DNA of 64,000 nt from Pseudomonadota bacterium (GCA_018242505.1 JAFEBU010000040.1:1-64000); one strand, 5' to 3'. Shown: positions 42,100 through 51,579, counted from the first letter of the stretch. Notes: generated by a model from the sequence alone, not told the origin. Made by a program: numbers and translations.

Positions 42100-43704
42100 A
42101 TGCCGAAATCGATCGAGACCATCGCCCTAGAACGTCGCATCGATGCACTGTTCGCCCGCTACACCCTGCCCGGCTCGCCGGGCGCCGTCGTCGCCGTCAT
42201 GCGCAACGGTGCGGTCGAAATCTGCAAGGGCTACGGGCTCGCCAGCATCGAGCTTGGCGTACCGATCACGCCGCAGACGCGCTTTCGCATCGCCTCGGTC
42301 AGCAAGCAGTTCACCGTCACCGCCGCCCTGATGCTGGCCGAGGACGGCAAGCTCAAGCTCTCTGATCCGCCGCACAAGTATCTGCCCGAGCTCCCGCCGC
42401 TGCCGGTCACGATCGACCAGATGATGCGCAACACGAGCGGCCTGCCCGATTTCCTCGAGCTGCTGCGGCTGGGCGGTCATGGGCTCGACAAGCCGGCGCG
42501 GCCCGACGACCTCTTCGCCGCCTGTGTACGCAACCGCCATCTCAACTTCACGCCGGGCAGCCGCTTCCTCTACAGCAACAGCAACTTCCTGTTGCTCGGC
42601 CGCATCGTCGAAAAGCTCTCGCGGAAGAAGCTGGGCGAAGTGCTGGCCGAGCGTATCTTCAAGCCGCTCGGCATGACCTCGACGATGCTGGCGGCCGAGA
42701 TCGACACGGTGATTCCCGGCCTCGCGACCGCCTACCTCGGCGATGCCAACCAGGGCTTCCGCCGCGCCGGCCATGCCTATCCGCAGGGCGGCGAGGGCGG
42801 CCTCACCTCGACAGTCGAGGATCTCCTGATCTGGTCGCGGCATTTCGATGCTCCGGTGCTGGGCAAGACCCTGCCGGCCACGCTTGCCGCCGCCCAGCCG
42901 CTCAACGGCGGGCACGCCAATGCCTATCGCCGCGGCGTCGCCGTCGGCGAAGTGCGCGGCATGGAGACGGTCGGTCATGGCGGGCTATGGCCGGGTTTCC
43001 GCACCGAATTCCTGCGCGTGCCGGCGGCCGGCCTCACCGTGGTGGTGATCGCCAATCTCGGCAGCATCGATCCCTGGCGGCTCGCCCATACGATCGCCGC
43101 CGAGGCGCTGGACGGCGACAAGCGCCTCAAGGCGGCACCGGCGCCGATCGAGGAGAAGGAGATCAAGCCGATCACCGGAACGTGGTTTAACGCCGAGGAA
43201 CCGTCTCTGTTCGAACTGGCGTGGCGCAATGGCGAGGCGACCGTGACGCAGAACGGCCTGCCGTTCGTGCTCGGACGGCGCGCCGACGGTTGGCTGGGCG
43301 CCGAGCGCGGCTCGTTCGAATTCATGCTGAAGCCTGGTCGCAACAACACGCTGCGGGTCGATCTCGGGGCCGGCCGGATTCTCCCCTTCCGGAAGCTCGG
43401 CAAGCGCAAGGCCGTGCCTGCAGGGATCGTCGGCACCTACGTCTCCACCGACACGGAAGCGACATGGCGGATAGAACGGCAAGGCGACGGCTTCGCGGTC
43501 CGTGTCGGCGGACCACTGATCGCTGACGGCGCGCCATGGCCGGTCACCGGCATCGACGCCGACACGGTCGACATCGCCACGCCTGGAAACTGGCTCGCCG
43601 TCACCCAGCTCGCACGCCTCGAACGCGACCGCGCCGGCAAGATCGCAGCCCTGATCGTCTCGACCGGACGCATCAAGAACATGCGGTTCGAACGCACATC
43701 CTGA
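42100..43704 (+). CDS. Serine hydrolase resembling D-aminopeptidase (DAP)
   Basis: A 534-residue penicillin-recognising-fold hydrolase. SxxK is SVSK (Ser66-Lys69), YxN is Tyr158-Ser-Asn160, and a VGHGGLWPG motif lies near residue 292. These positions and the length match D-aminopeptidase of Ochrobactrum (Ser62, Lys65, Tyr153, 520 aa), which releases N-terminal D-amino acids and has two extra C-terminal antiparallel beta-barrel domains. Here residues about 350-534 form two such beta-rich units (ITGTWFNAEE... and IVGTYVSTDTEATWRIE...). No signal peptide, so cytoplasmic. ATG at 42100 was chosen for the expected N-terminus. The alternative is an unspecified esterase. Confidence 0.78.
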   Translation: MPKSIETIALERRIDALFARYTLPGSPGAVVAVMRNGAVEICKGYGLASIELGVPITPQTRFRIASVSKQFTVTAALMLAEDGKLKLSDPPHKYLPELPPLPVTIDQMMRNTSGLPDFLELLRLGGHGLDKPARPDDLFAACVRNRHLNFTPGSRFLYSNSNFLLLGRIVEKLSRKKLGEVLAERIFKPLGMTSTMLAAEIDTVIPGLATAYLGDANQGFRRAGHAYPQGGEGGLTSTVEDLLIWSRHFDAPVLGKTLPATLAAAQPLNGGHANAYRRGVAVGEVRGMETVGHGGLWPGFRTEFLRVPAAGLTVVVIANLGSIDPWRLAHTIAAEALDGDKRLKAAPAPIEEKEIKPITGTWFNAEEPSLFELAWRNGEATVTQNGLPFVLGRRADGWLGAERGSFEFMLKPGRNNTLRVDLGAGRILPFRKLGKRKAVPAGIVGTYVSTDTEATWRIERQGDGFAVRVGGPLIADGAPWPVTGIDADTVDIATPGNWLAVTQLARLERDRAGKIAALIVSTGRIKNMRFERTS

Positions 43705-43716
43705 CGGGCACAAAGG

Positions 43717-43742
43717 AAAAGGCGCGCCGCGTGGCGCGCCTT
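43717..43742 (-). terminator. Terminator hairpin after sdhB
   Basis: AAGGCGCGCC and GGCGCGCCTT form a 10-bp perfect stem around a 4-nt loop. On the minus strand it is followed by TTTTCCTTT, so it fits termination of the sdhCDAB transcript; on the plus strand no T-run follows. Confidence 0.75.
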
Positions 43743-43765
43743 CGCCCGATCACATCAGCCGACGG

Positions 43766-44545
43766 TCAAACCGTCCGTTCGACGAGCATCTTCTTGATCT
43801 CGGCGATCGCCTTCGCCGGGTTGAGGCTCTTGGGACAGGTCTTGGTGCAGTTCATGATCGTGTGGCAGCGATAAAGCCGGAACGGATCCTCGAGATTGTC
43901 GAGCCGTTCGCCCTTGGCCTCGTCGCGGCTGTCGGCCAGCCAGCGATAGGCTTGCAAGAGGATCGCAGGGCCGAGATAGCGGTCGCCGCTCCACCAGTAG
44001 CTGGGGCACGAGGTCGAGCAGCAGAAGCAGAGGATGCACTCCCACAGGCCGTCCAGCCTGGCGCGCTCCTCCGGCGACTGCAGACGCTCGCGCGTCGGCG
44101 GCGGGCTGTCGGACTTGAGCCACGGCTCGATGGAGGCGAGCTGGGCGTAGGGCACATTGAGATCGGGCACCAGATCTCTCACCACCGGCATGTGCGGCAG
44201 CGGATAGATCTTGATGTCGCCCTTCACGTCCGAAATGTACTTGGTGCAGGCGAGCGTGTTGGTGCCGTCGATGTTCATCGCACACGAGCCGCACACGCCC
44301 TCGCGACAAGACCGGCGAAAGGTGAGCGAGCTGTCGGTCTCGTTCTTGATCTTGATCAATGCGTCCAGGACCATCGGCCCGCAGCTATCCATGTCGACTT
44401 CGTAGGTGTCGATCCGGGGCTTCTGGCCGTCGTCAGGCGTCCAGCGATAGACCTTGAACGTCTTGATGTTCTTGGCGCCCGCCGCCGCCTTGTAAGTCTC
44501 GCCCACGCCGATCTTGGAATTGGCGGGCAGTGTAAACTCAGCCAT
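43766..44545 (-). CDS. sdhB: Succinate dehydrogenase iron-sulfur subunit
   Basis: The 259-residue electron-transfer subunit of complex II. The 2Fe-2S cysteines are in [21 protein letters not shown] (from about residue 80). The 4Fe-4S and 3Fe-4S ligands are in [16 protein letters not shown] and [21 protein letters not shown]. The tryptophan/tyrosine in [13 protein letters not shown] lines the quinone site. It is the last gene of sdhCDAB, 28 nt after sdhA, and a hairpin terminator follows. Confidence 0.97.
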   Translation of the reverse strand: MAEFTLPANSKIGVGETYKAAAGAKNIKTFKVYRWTPDDGQKPRIDTYEVDMDSCGPMVLDALIKIKNETDSSLTFRRSCREGVCGSCAMNIDGTNTLACTKYISDVKGDIKIYPLPHMPVVRDLVPDLNVPYAQLASIEPWLKSDSPPPTRERLQSPEERARLDGLWECILCFCCSTSCPSYWWSGDRYLGPAILLQAYRWLADSRDEAKGERLDNLEDPFRLYRCHTIMNCTKTCPKSLNPAKAIAEIKKMLVERTV

Positions 44546-44573
44546 CGCGTCCTCTTAAGTCCACCGCGACCGG

Positions 44574-46406
44574 TCAGTACACCCGCGCCTTGGGCGGGAA
44601 GGACTGAACGTCGTTGCTCATCGGCTGCAGGTTGACCGGGCGGTAGTCGATGCGGGTCTTGCCCGTCTCGGGATCGACCCAGACCACGGTGTGCTTCAGC
44701 CAGTTCTTGTCGTCGCGCTCGGGATAATCCTCCTGCGCATGGGCGCCGCGGCTCTCCTTGCGGTTGGCTGCGGAACGGATGATGGCTTGCGCCTGCAAGA
44801 TCAGGTTCTCGAACTCCAGCGTCTCCATCAGATCGGAATTCCAGATCATCGAGCGGTCCTTGACGCGGATATCCGACTTGCCGGCGAACACCTTGTCGAG
44901 ATTGGCGCAGCCTTCATCGAGGCTCTTGGTGGTGCGGAACACCGAGCAATCGTTCTGCATCGTGCGCTGCATCTGGGTGCGCAGTTGCGCCGTCGGCGTG
45001 CCGCCCGAGGCATGACGCGCCTTGTCGAGACGGGCGATCGCCTCCTCGCCCGCGTTGCGCAGGTCCTTGTGCGGCGTACCGGGTGTCAGTTGCTCTGCCG
45101 CGCGATTGGCGGCCGAGCGGCCGAACACGACCAGCTCGAGGAGCGAGTTGGAGCCCAGGCGATTGGCGCCATGCACACCGACCGAGGCCGCCTCGCCCAG
45201 CGCCATCAGGCCGGGCACCGGTGTGAAGGGATCGCCATCCTTCACCGTCATGACATCGCAGTGATAGTTCGCGGGGATGCCGCCCATGTTGTAATGGCAG
45301 GTCGGCAAAATCGGGATCGGCTGGCGCGTGACGTCGACGCCGGCGAAGATGCGGGCCGTCTCGGCGATACCGGGCAGGCGTTCGTGGATCACCTTCGGGT
45401 CGAGATGCTCGACATGCAGCTCGATATAGTCCTTGTTGGGACCGCAGCCGCGGCCCTCGCGGATCTCGATCGTCATCGAGCGGCTGACGACGTCGCGCGA
45501 TGCGAGGTCCTTGGCCGACGGTGCATAGCGCTCCATGAAGCGCTCGCCGTTGCCGTTGGTGACATAGCCGCCCTCGCCGCGCACACCCTCGGTGATCAGG
45601 CAGCCGGCGCCATAGATGCCGGTGGGATGGAACTGCACGAACTCCATGTCCTGCAGCGGCAGGCCGGCGCGCAGCACCATGGCGCCGCCGTCACCCGTAC
45701 AGGTGTGGGCGGACGTGGCGGTGAAGTAGACGCGGCCACAGCCGCCGGTCGCCAGCACCGTCTTGTGAGCCCGGAAGCGATGGATGGTGCCATCATCGAG
45801 GTTCCAGGCCATCACGCCGCGGCACACGCCCTCGTCCATGATGAGATCGAGCGCGAAATACTCGACGAAGAATTCAGCGTGATTCCGGAGCGACTGCTGA
45901 TAGAGCGTGTGCAGCATGGCATGACCGGTTCGATCGGCCGCGGCGCAGGTGCGCTGGGCAATGCCCTTGCCGAACTCGGTCGTCATGCCGCCGAACGGAC
46001 GCTGGTAGATCTTGCCCTCGGGCGTGCGGCTGAAGGGCACGCCGAAATGTTCGAGCTCGATGATCGCCGGGATGCCGTCGCGGCACATGTATTCGATGGC
46101 GTCCTGGTCGCCGAGCCAGTCGGAGCCCTTGACCGTGTCGTACATGTGCCAGCGCCAGTCGTCGGGCCCCATGTTGCCGAGCGCCGCCGAGATGCCGCCT
46201 TGCGCGGCGACCGTGTGGCTGCGCGTCGGGAAGACCTTGGTGATGCAGGCGGTCTTCAGTCCCTTCGCCGCCATGCCGAAGGTGGCACGAAGGCCGGAAC
46301 CGCCGGCGCCGACCACCACGACGTCGTATTCGTGATCGATGATGGTATAGGCGCGTCCGCCGATATTGACCGTGCCCGGGGCGGCGCCGTTGCTTTTCTC
46401 GGCCAT
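44574..46406 (-). CDS. sdhA: Succinate dehydrogenase flavoprotein subunit
   Basis: The 610-residue subunit that oxidises succinate to fumarate. The FAD dinucleotide fold [16 protein letters not shown] (about 29-44) is followed by [19 protein letters not shown], whose histidine carries the covalent [24 protein letters not shown] (about 249-269) contains substrate and active-site residues (His, Arg). The C-terminal [21 protein letters not shown] is typical of mitochondrial-type SdhA. ATG at 46406 gives the usual N-terminus. It starts 1 nt after the sdhD stop, so expression is coupled. Confidence 0.97.
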   Translation of the reverse strand: MAEKSNGAAPGTVNIGGRAYTIIDHEYDVVVVGAGGSGLRATFGMAAKGLKTACITKVFPTRSHTVAAQGGISAALGNMGPDDWRWHMYDTVKGSDWLGDQDAIEYMCRDGIPAIIELEHFGVPFSRTPEGKIYQRPFGGMTTEFGKGIAQRTCAAADRTGHAMLHTLYQQSLRNHAEFFVEYFALDLIMDEGVCRGVMAWNLDDGTIHRFRAHKTVLATGGCGRVYFTATSAHTCTGDGGAMVLRAGLPLQDMEFVQFHPTGIYGAGCLITEGVRGEGGYVTNGNGERFMERYAPSAKDLASRDVVSRSMTIEIREGRGCGPNKDYIELHVEHLDPKVIHERLPGIAETARIFAGVDVTRQPIPILPTCHYNMGGIPANYHCDVMTVKDGDPFTPVPGLMALGEAASVGVHGANRLGSNSLLELVVFGRSAANRAAEQLTPGTPHKDLRNAGEEAIARLDKARHASGGTPTAQLRTQMQRTMQNDCSVFRTTKSLDEGCANLDKVFAGKSDIRVKDRSMIWNSDLMETLEFENLILQAQAIIRSAANRKESRGAHAQEDYPERDDKNWLKHTVVWVDPETGKTRIDYRPVNLQPMSNDVQSFPPKARVY

Positions 46407-46407
46407 G

Positions 46408-46791
46408 TCAGCCTCCGAATCCGATACGCAGGATGGCCACGATGGCGGCGAGGCCAAAAACCGCGGCAATGAATTTCACCAGTACAATCCAGACGACCCG
46501 CCACGCGCCGTCGGTGTAATCCTCGAGCACCACCTGCAGGCCGAGCTGGCCATGATGCAGGCCGATGCCGATGGTCAGGATCAGCAGCACCATGACGAGC
46601 GGCGAGCCGATCCAGGCGCGCACTGTGGCGTAGTCGGCGCCGCTCAACATGACGAGCGACACGGCAAACCAGACAACCAGCGGAATGAGGGCGATGGCGG
46701 TGAGCCGCTGCGCCCACCAATGGCCGACTCCGTCCTTGGCCGAACCGAGGCCGCGGGCGCGGGCGAGAGGCGTTCTGCGATCGTCCATCAT
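46408..46791 (-). CDS. sdhD: Succinate dehydrogenase membrane anchor subunit
   Basis: A 127-residue three-helix membrane protein. Helices run about 28-50 ([20 protein letters not shown]), 62-82 ([20 protein letters not shown]) and 98-123. The sequence [15 protein letters not shown] supplies the haem/quinone-site histidine and the conserved EDY, and [13 protein letters not shown] is the family N-terminal signature. The gene sits between sdhC (7-nt gap) and sdhA. Confidence 0.94.
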   Translation of the reverse strand: MMDDRRTPLARARGLGSAKDGVGHWWAQRLTAIALIPLVVWFAVSLVMLSGADYATVRAWIGSPLVMVLLILTIGIGLHHGQLGLQVVLEDYTDGAWRVVWIVLVKFIAAVFGLAAIVAILRIGFGG

Positions 46792-46798
46792 TGCCTCC

Positions 46799-47197
46799 TC
46801 ACACCAGCCTCAAGCCGACGATCCAGGACAGGACCGTGGCGAGCAGCGAGACGGCGACGACGATCCAGCCGCTGCGATAGGCGTCCTTGAGCTCGAAGCC
46901 ATAACATGCATCCCAGAAGAGATGCCGGATGCCGTTGCAGAGATGATAGAAGGCGCTGAACAGCCAGCCCCCCAGCACGATGCGGCCCAGGATCGAGGCG
47001 TTGAAATCCTGGAACAGCGCATAGGCGCGCGGACCGGCAGCAGCGTACATCACCCAGGTCGCGAGATAGAGTGCGCCGACCGACAGCGCGATGCCTGTCG
47101 CGCGGTGCAGGATGGACAGGACCGAGGTCAGCTGCCACCGATAGATCTGGAGATGGGGGGAGAGCGGCCGATTGGACGGCCGGTTGACAACGCTCAT
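46799..47197 (-). CDS. sdhC: Succinate dehydrogenase cytochrome b556 subunit
   Basis: A 132-residue three-helix haem protein. NRPLSPHLQIYRWQLTSVLSILHRATGIAL (residues 8-37) is the SdhC signature, with the quinone-site Ser/Arg in SILHRATG. The haem-ligand histidine is in FYHLCNGIRHLFWD (about 82-95). First gene of the operon; a promoter-like element (TTGACT, 16 nt, TAAAAA) lies 49-76 nt upstream. Confidence 0.95.
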   Translation of the reverse strand: MSVVNRPSNRPLSPHLQIYRWQLTSVLSILHRATGIALSVGALYLATWVMYAAAGPRAYALFQDFNASILGRIVLGGWLFSAFYHLCNGIRHLFWDACYGFELKDAYRSGWIVVAVSLLATVLSWIVGLRLV

Positions 47198-47245
47198 CGC
47201 GCGGAAACCTCTATTGCTCTGCTCATTTGGGCAGGCGGCAGAACT

Positions 47246-47273
47246 TTTTTAGCGCTCGCTGCCCTCAAGTCAA
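47246..47273 (-). promoter_or_regulatory. Candidate sdhC promoter
   Basis: Minus strand: TTGACT (47273-47268), 16-nt spacer, TAAAAA (47251-47246), about 49 nt upstream of the sdhC ATG. Close to the sigma-70 consensus, in an otherwise GC-rich region. No regulator site was recognised. Confidence 0.5.
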
Positions 47274-47339
47274 TGAAACTCAGCCTTGCACCGCCGATAA
47301 GTCGCGGATTCTCCAGCAAAATTCGCTTGTCGATTGGCC

Positions 47340-48398
47340 TCAAACCAGGCGTCGCGGCAGCAGCAGCCAATAGTCCAGGTCGAGCACGACCGCCGGGTGG
47401 TATTTGCCGTCGGCACCCTTGCCCGGCCATGTGTCGCAAGGGCAGTCCTTGGTCGCGATGGTGCGCACCCGAAGCGCACCCAGATCGGAGCGGCCGGGCA
47501 ACGGAGCGCGCTCCAGCACCTCCGTCCACGCATAGATCGTATCCCCGCCGAAGGTCGGCGCGACATGGCTGCCGGCATTGATGGCGGCGACGCGAAAGCC
47601 GTTGGCAAGGCCATTGAACGACAGTGCACGGGCCAGCGAGATCACGTGTCCGCCATAGGCAAGTCTGCGGCCAAAGCGCGTGTTCTTGCCGGCGAAGGCA
47701 TCGAAATGGATGCGCGCCGTGTTCTGGTAGAGCCGTGTTGACAACATGTGGTCGGAGTCTTCGAGCGTGATACCGCTCACATGGTCGATGCGCTCGCCCG
47801 GCGCGTAGTCTTCCCAGCGGTACGGGGAGCCCGCCGCGACGTCGTCGTAGCCCGCGATCGCGAGCCCCGCGGGCATGACGAGATCGGCCGGCGCAACGGC
47901 CGCCGCCGTCTTCGGTACGACCGGATCGGAGACGGCCGCCTCCGGATCGCGCTTGTGCACCATCACCCAGCGGACATAGTCGAGCACCATTTCGCCACGC
48001 TGGTTGATGCCGGTCGAGCGGACCCACACCACGCCGCTCGCACGGTTCGAGTTCTCGCGCAGGCCCAGCACCTTCGAACTCACCGAGAGGGTGTCCCCCG
48101 GATAGACCAGCGCACCCCAGCGGAACTCGGCATAGCCCAGGTTGGCGACGGCATTCACCGAGATGTCGGGCACGGTCTTGCCGATCACGACATGGAACAC
48201 GAGCATGTCGTCGAGCGGGGCGCGCGGCAGGCCGATGTCGCGGGCGAACGGGTCGGACGAATTGACGGCAAAGCGCGAGCCGTAGAGTGCGACATTCAGG
48301 GCGGCATCGGCCTCGGTCAGGGTGCGCGGCGTCGCATGGCGGATCTCCTGCCCGACCTTGAAATCCTCGAAGAAATTGCCCGACCCGCTCTTGCTCAT
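47340..48398 (-). CDS. mch: Mesaconyl-C1-CoA hydratase-like MaoC double-hotdog protein
   Basis: A 352-residue MaoC-family hydratase with two hotdog domains (about 1-165 and 185-345). Domain 1 begins FFEDFKVGQEIRHATPRTLTEADAAL, and domain 2 contains WEDYAPGERIDHVSGITLEDSDHMLSTRLYQNTARIHFD with the catalytic D-x4-H-like pattern. Length and the ATRLYQNTAR-type segment fit mesaconyl-C1-CoA hydratase (beta-methylmalyl-CoA dehydratase), a late step of the ethylmalonyl-CoA pathway. The start ATG 48398 overlaps the CoA-ester lyase stop (ATGA). The pairing with that lyase and position directly before sdhCDAB support the call; another enoyl-CoA hydratase role is possible. Confidence 0.78.
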   Translation of the reverse strand: MSKSGSGNFFEDFKVGQEIRHATPRTLTEADAALNVALYGSRFAVNSSDPFARDIGLPRAPLDDMLVFHVVIGKTVPDISVNAVANLGYAEFRWGALVYPGDTLSVSSKVLGLRENSNRASGVVWVRSTGINQRGEMVLDYVRWVMVHKRDPEAAVSDPVVPKTAAAVAPADLVMPAGLAIAGYDDVAAGSPYRWEDYAPGERIDHVSGITLEDSDHMLSTRLYQNTARIHFDAFAGKNTRFGRRLAYGGHVISLARALSFNGLANGFRVAAINAGSHVAPTFGGDTIYAWTEVLERAPLPGRSDLGALRVRTIATKDCPCDTWPGKGADGKYHPAVVLDLDYWLLLPRRLV

Positions 48399-49279
48399 GC
48401 CGAGGCTGCCTGCAGGTCCTTGATGGCGGCAGCGAGCGCCAATGCGCGCTCCGCCTGCTCGACATGGAGGTTCTCGATCATCCGGCCGTCGACCGTGACC
48501 ACGCCCTTGCCCTCGGCCTGCGCCACCTTGAAGGCCGCGACGATCTTGCCGGCCATCTCCAGTTCGGCCGCCGAGGGCGCGAAGATCTCGTTGCACGGCT
48601 CGACCTGGTTGGGGTGGATCAGCGTCTTGCCGTCGAAGCCCATCTCCAGCCCTTGCCGGCAGACGTCCTTGAACCCCTCGGCATCCTGGAGGTCGTTGTA
48701 GACGCCGTCGAGGATGGTGAGACCATGGGCGCGCGCGGCCAGCATGCCGAGCCCCAGCGCCGTCACCAGCGGCAGGCGCATCGGCGTATGGCGCGCGCGC
48801 ATGTCCTTGACGAGATCGTTGGTGCCCATGACGAAGAGCTGCAGGCGTTTGTGGGAACTCGCGATCTCCTCGGCGCGCAGCATGCCCATGGGCGTTTCCA
48901 TCATCGCCCAGATCGCCATCGAGGCCGGCGCGCCCGACGACTCGAGCAACGCGACAATGCGCGCGACATCGGTCGCGCTTTCGACCTTCGGCACCAGGAT
49001 CGCATCGGCGCCCGACTTGGCGATCGCCGTGACATCGGCCTTGCCCCAGGGGGTCGAGAGCCCGTTGCATCGGATTGCGATCTCACGCCGGCCATAGGCC
49101 TTGCTCTTCGCCGCCGCGACCACATTGGCACGCGCCGCCTCCTTGGCATCCGGGGCGACAGCGTCCTCAAGATCGAAGATCAGCGCATCGGCGGGCAGCG
49201 TGCGCGCCTTTTCCAGCGCGCGCGTGTTGGCGCCCGGCATATAAAGTACGCTGCGACGCGGACGGACGGTGCTCGACAT
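48395..49279 (-). CDS. CoA-ester lyase/thioesterase of the CitE/malyl-CoA lyase family
   Basis: A 294-residue TIM-barrel protein of the HpcH/HpaI-CitE family. LYMPGANTRALEKARTLPADALIFDLEDAVAPDAKEAAR (about 12-50) contains the acidic Mg site region, and the conserved glutamate is in IWAMMETPMGML (about 128-139). DGKTLIHPNQVEPCNEIFAP (about 217-236) is diagnostic. The size is closer to the (3S)-malyl-CoA thioesterase Mcl2 than to the ~318-residue L-malyl-CoA/beta-methylmalyl-CoA lyase Mcl1. In either case it fits the last steps of the ethylmalonyl-CoA pathway next to the mesaconyl-C1-CoA hydratase. ATG at 49279 is divergent from pdxY. Confidence 0.8.
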   Translation of the reverse strand: MSSTVRPRRSVLYMPGANTRALEKARTLPADALIFDLEDAVAPDAKEAARANVVAAAKSKAYGRREIAIRCNGLSTPWGKADVTAIAKSGADAILVPKVESATDVARIVALLESSGAPASMAIWAMMETPMGMLRAEEIASSHKRLQLFVMGTNDLVKDMRARHTPMRLPLVTALGLGMLAARAHGLTILDGVYNDLQDAEGFKDVCRQGLEMGFDGKTLIHPNQVEPCNEIFAPSAAELEMAGKIVAAFKVAQAEGKGVVTVDGRMIENLHVEQAERALALAAAIKDLQAASA

Positions 49280-49346
49280 CTCAAGGCCCCTTAAGAAAGC
49301 GGCGGACTATAACGAGGGGTCTCCTTGTGGCAAGGTGGCATCGGCC

Positions 49347-50198
49347 ATGCGTTTTCTGTCGCTTCAGAGCCATGTCGCCTATGGCTATGTCGGCAATCGG
49401 GCAGCGACTTTCCCGCTGCAACGATTGGGCCACGAGGTCTGGGCGGTGAACACGGTCGAATTTTCCAACCACACAGGGTATGGCGCCTGGCGGGGCCGCA
49501 TCACGCCGGCCGAGCAGGTGGCCGACATCGTATGCGGCATCGAGTCCCTGGGGCTGCTGCCCCGTTGCGACGCCCTGCTCACGGGCTATGTCGGCGATGC
49601 CGCGCTGGCCGACGTGGTGCTGGAAACGGCGGCCAAGGTGCGCGCCGCCAATCCCAGGGCCGTGTGGTGCTGCGATCCCGTGCTGGGCGACGTCGACACC
49701 GGCATCTACGTGAAATCCGGCATCGACGCCTTCTTTCGCCAGCGCGCAATCCCCGCCGCCGATCTGGTAACCCCCAATCACTTCGAACTGGAGCACCTCA
49801 CCGGCCGCCGGGTCGGCACGATGGCCGAGGCGCTCGACGCCGCGCGCAGCCTGCTCGCAGGCCCCCGGCTTGCCCTGATCACCAGCCTGCGCCGTACGGA
49901 CGCACCCGCCGATCGGATCGAGATGATCGCGGTGACCAGGGACACGGCCTGGCGCGTTACGACGCCGCTGGTCGGCTTCGAGATCATGCCCAACGGCACG
50001 GGCGACATGGTGGCAGCCCTCTTCACCGCGCATTGGCTGGAAAGCGGCGACGTGGCGGAGGCGCTGGGCAGGGCTGCATCTGCCGTCTACGCCGTGCTCG
50101 AGGCGACGCGCGCCATGGGCGAGCGCGAGCTGCAGCTCGTCATGGCGCAGGACCGCCTGGTCGCACCGCCACGACGCTTCGCTGCAGAGAAGCTCTAG
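49347..50198 (+). CDS. pdxY: Pyridoxal kinase PdxY-like
   Basis: A 283-residue ribokinase-fold kinase that phosphorylates pyridoxal (and often pyridoxine) for PLP salvage. LSLQSHVAYGYVGNRAATFPLQRLGHEVWAVNTVEFSNHTGYG (residues 4-46) is the PdxY/PdxK N-terminus with the S-x-V-x-x-G-x-V-G-N pattern. CDPVLGD and VTPNHFELEHLTG (about 130-150) and the anion-hole/catalytic motif GTGDMVAAL (about 219-227) follow. The Asp of GTGD is the expected catalytic base. Start ATG 49347; the region upstream is shared with the divergent CoA-ester lyase. Confidence 0.92.
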   Translation: MRFLSLQSHVAYGYVGNRAATFPLQRLGHEVWAVNTVEFSNHTGYGAWRGRITPAEQVADIVCGIESLGLLPRCDALLTGYVGDAALADVVLETAAKVRAANPRAVWCCDPVLGDVDTGIYVKSGIDAFFRQRAIPAADLVTPNHFELEHLTGRRVGTMAEALDAARSLLAGPRLALITSLRRTDAPADRIEMIAVTRDTAWRVTTPLVGFEIMPNGTGDMVAALFTAHWLESGDVAEALGRAASAVYAVLEATRAMGERELQLVMAQDRLVAPPRRFAAEKL

Positions 50199-50205
50199 GC
50201 CGGCG

Positions 50206-50901
50206 ATGAATGTGCCCGGCTTCACCTTCGATCCGATTTCGCTTGCGATCGAAGGCGCGGTGATCGGCTTCGTCATTGCCCTTCCGATCGGGCCGGCGGC
50301 CGCGCTCTGCATCCGCCGGGCGATCACGGTTGGGGCAGTCGCGGGCTATCTCACCGGCGTGGGTGCGGCCCTGGGAGATGCGGTGTTCGGCGCCGTCGCT
50401 GCCTTCGGCCTTTCGTTCGTCGAACAATTCGTGGCGCGGCACGAAGCATGGCTGCGCGGCATCGGTGGCGTGATCCTGATGGTGATGGGCATAACGACGA
50501 TACGGCACAAGGCGCGCACCGTGGGCGATCCGGTGGCCGACGATCTGGAGCACCGGATCGCCACCCACTTCCACTACACGAGCTCGAGCTTCTTCATCAC
50601 GATCTTCAACCCGCTCACCGTGATGGCGTTCGGCGCCGCCTTCGCAGGCCGCAATCTCGCCGGCGTCGGCTCGAGCCTCGCCGACGCGAGCCTGCTCGTG
50701 GCGGGCGTGTTCAGCGGCGCGCTCGCCTGGTGGGCCATTTTGTGCTCCGTCGCCGCGGCGCTGCGCACGCAGTTCAATCATTCCGGCATGCTGTGGATGA
50801 ACCGCATCTCGGGCGGCATCATCCTGGCCTTCGGCGTGGTGGCGCTGGTCTCGCTGCTGCCGTTGCCGTGGCGCCAGATCGCCATCGCACTCGGGCTGTG
50901 A
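50206..50901 (+). CDS. LysE family amino-acid exporter-like protein
   Basis: A 231-residue membrane protein with six hydrophobic segments. The start AVIGFVIALPIGPAAALCIRRAITVGAVAGYLTGVGAALGDAVFGAVAAFG (about 15-65) matches the LysE/RhtB signature G-P-x-x-x-x-x-x-x-x-x-x-G-x-x-x-G-x-x-x-x-x-G-x-A-x-x-D. Helices continue with IGGVILMVMGITTI and GGIILAFGVVALVSLLPL. The exported solute is not predictable. It begins 7 nt after pdxY and ends exactly where the convergent nitroreductase begins its stop codon. Confidence 0.87.
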   Translation: MNVPGFTFDPISLAIEGAVIGFVIALPIGPAAALCIRRAITVGAVAGYLTGVGAALGDAVFGAVAAFGLSFVEQFVARHEAWLRGIGGVILMVMGITTIRHKARTVGDPVADDLEHRIATHFHYTSSSFFITIFNPLTVMAFGAAFAGRNLAGVGSSLADASLLVAGVFSGALAWWAILCSVAAALRTQFNHSGMLWMNRISGGIILAFGVVALVSLLPLPWRQIAIALGL

Positions 50902-51492
50902 TCAGGCGAGCGAGCAGACGTCCTCGAAGGAGAAGCGCGGGCTGCGGTCGAAGAGCTTGCCGGGATCGCCGTAGCCGATATTGCACAGGAAGTTGCTCTT
51001 GAAACGGCCGTCGGGAAAGAACGCCGCATCGACCTTGGCGCTGTCGAACCCGCTCATGCCGCCGATGTCGAGGCCGAGCGTTCGAGCCGCGATCATGAGA
51101 TAGGCGCCCTGCAGCGAGCCATTGCGGAAAGCCGTCGCCTCGGCGATCGCCTTGTTCTGCGGACCGCTGAACCAGCTCGCCGCCGTCTGGTTGTGCGGGA
51201 AGAGCTTGGGCAGATGCTCGTAGAAGCGCGTATCGTAGGCCACGATCGCCGTCACCGGCGCCGCCATCGTCTTCTCGGTGTTGCCGGCGCTGAGCGCGGG
51301 CCGCAGCTTCTCCTTGCCTTCGCGGGTACGCACGAAAACGATGCGCGCGGGCGACGAGTTGGCTGAGGTCGGCCCCCACTTCATCAGGTCGTAGATCGCG
51401 CGAAGCTGGTCGTCGGAGACCGGTTTGGGAAGCCAGCCGTTATGCGTGCGCGCATTGCGAAAGAGCATATCGAGCGATCGGTCGTCGAGCAT
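50902..51492 (-). CDS. RutE/HadB-like nitroreductase family protein
   Basis: A 196-residue FMN nitroreductase-fold protein. [20 protein letters not shown] (residues 1-20) and the later [17 protein letters not shown] (about 40-56) and [19 protein letters not shown] (about 174-192) match the RutE/malonic semialdehyde reductase group. RutE belongs to pyrimidine degradation; no other rut genes are here, so the function may be different. The stop codons of this gene and lysE abut with no base between them (TGA then TCA). Confidence 0.88.
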   Translation of the reverse strand: MLDDRSLDMLFRNARTHNGWLPKPVSDDQLRAIYDLMKWGPTSANSSPARIVFVRTREGKEKLRPALSAGNTEKTMAAPVTAIVAYDTRFYEHLPKLFPHNQTAASWFSGPQNKAIAEATAFRNGSLQGAYLMIAARTLGLDIGGMSGFDSAKVDAAFFPDGRFKSNFLCNIGYGDPGKLFDRSPRFSFEDVCSLA

Positions 51493-51579
51493 TCGGATCC
51501 CCTGGCGTCGGACAAAAGATGACGCGGGCGGTAGTACCGGAGGCTGAGCGCGCGGTCGAGACGACAGCTCGTAAGCAGG

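Noticed and set aside
50902..51492. A rut pyrimidine-degradation operon
   Set aside because: Only the RutE-like nitroreductase is present; the other rut genes are not in the window.
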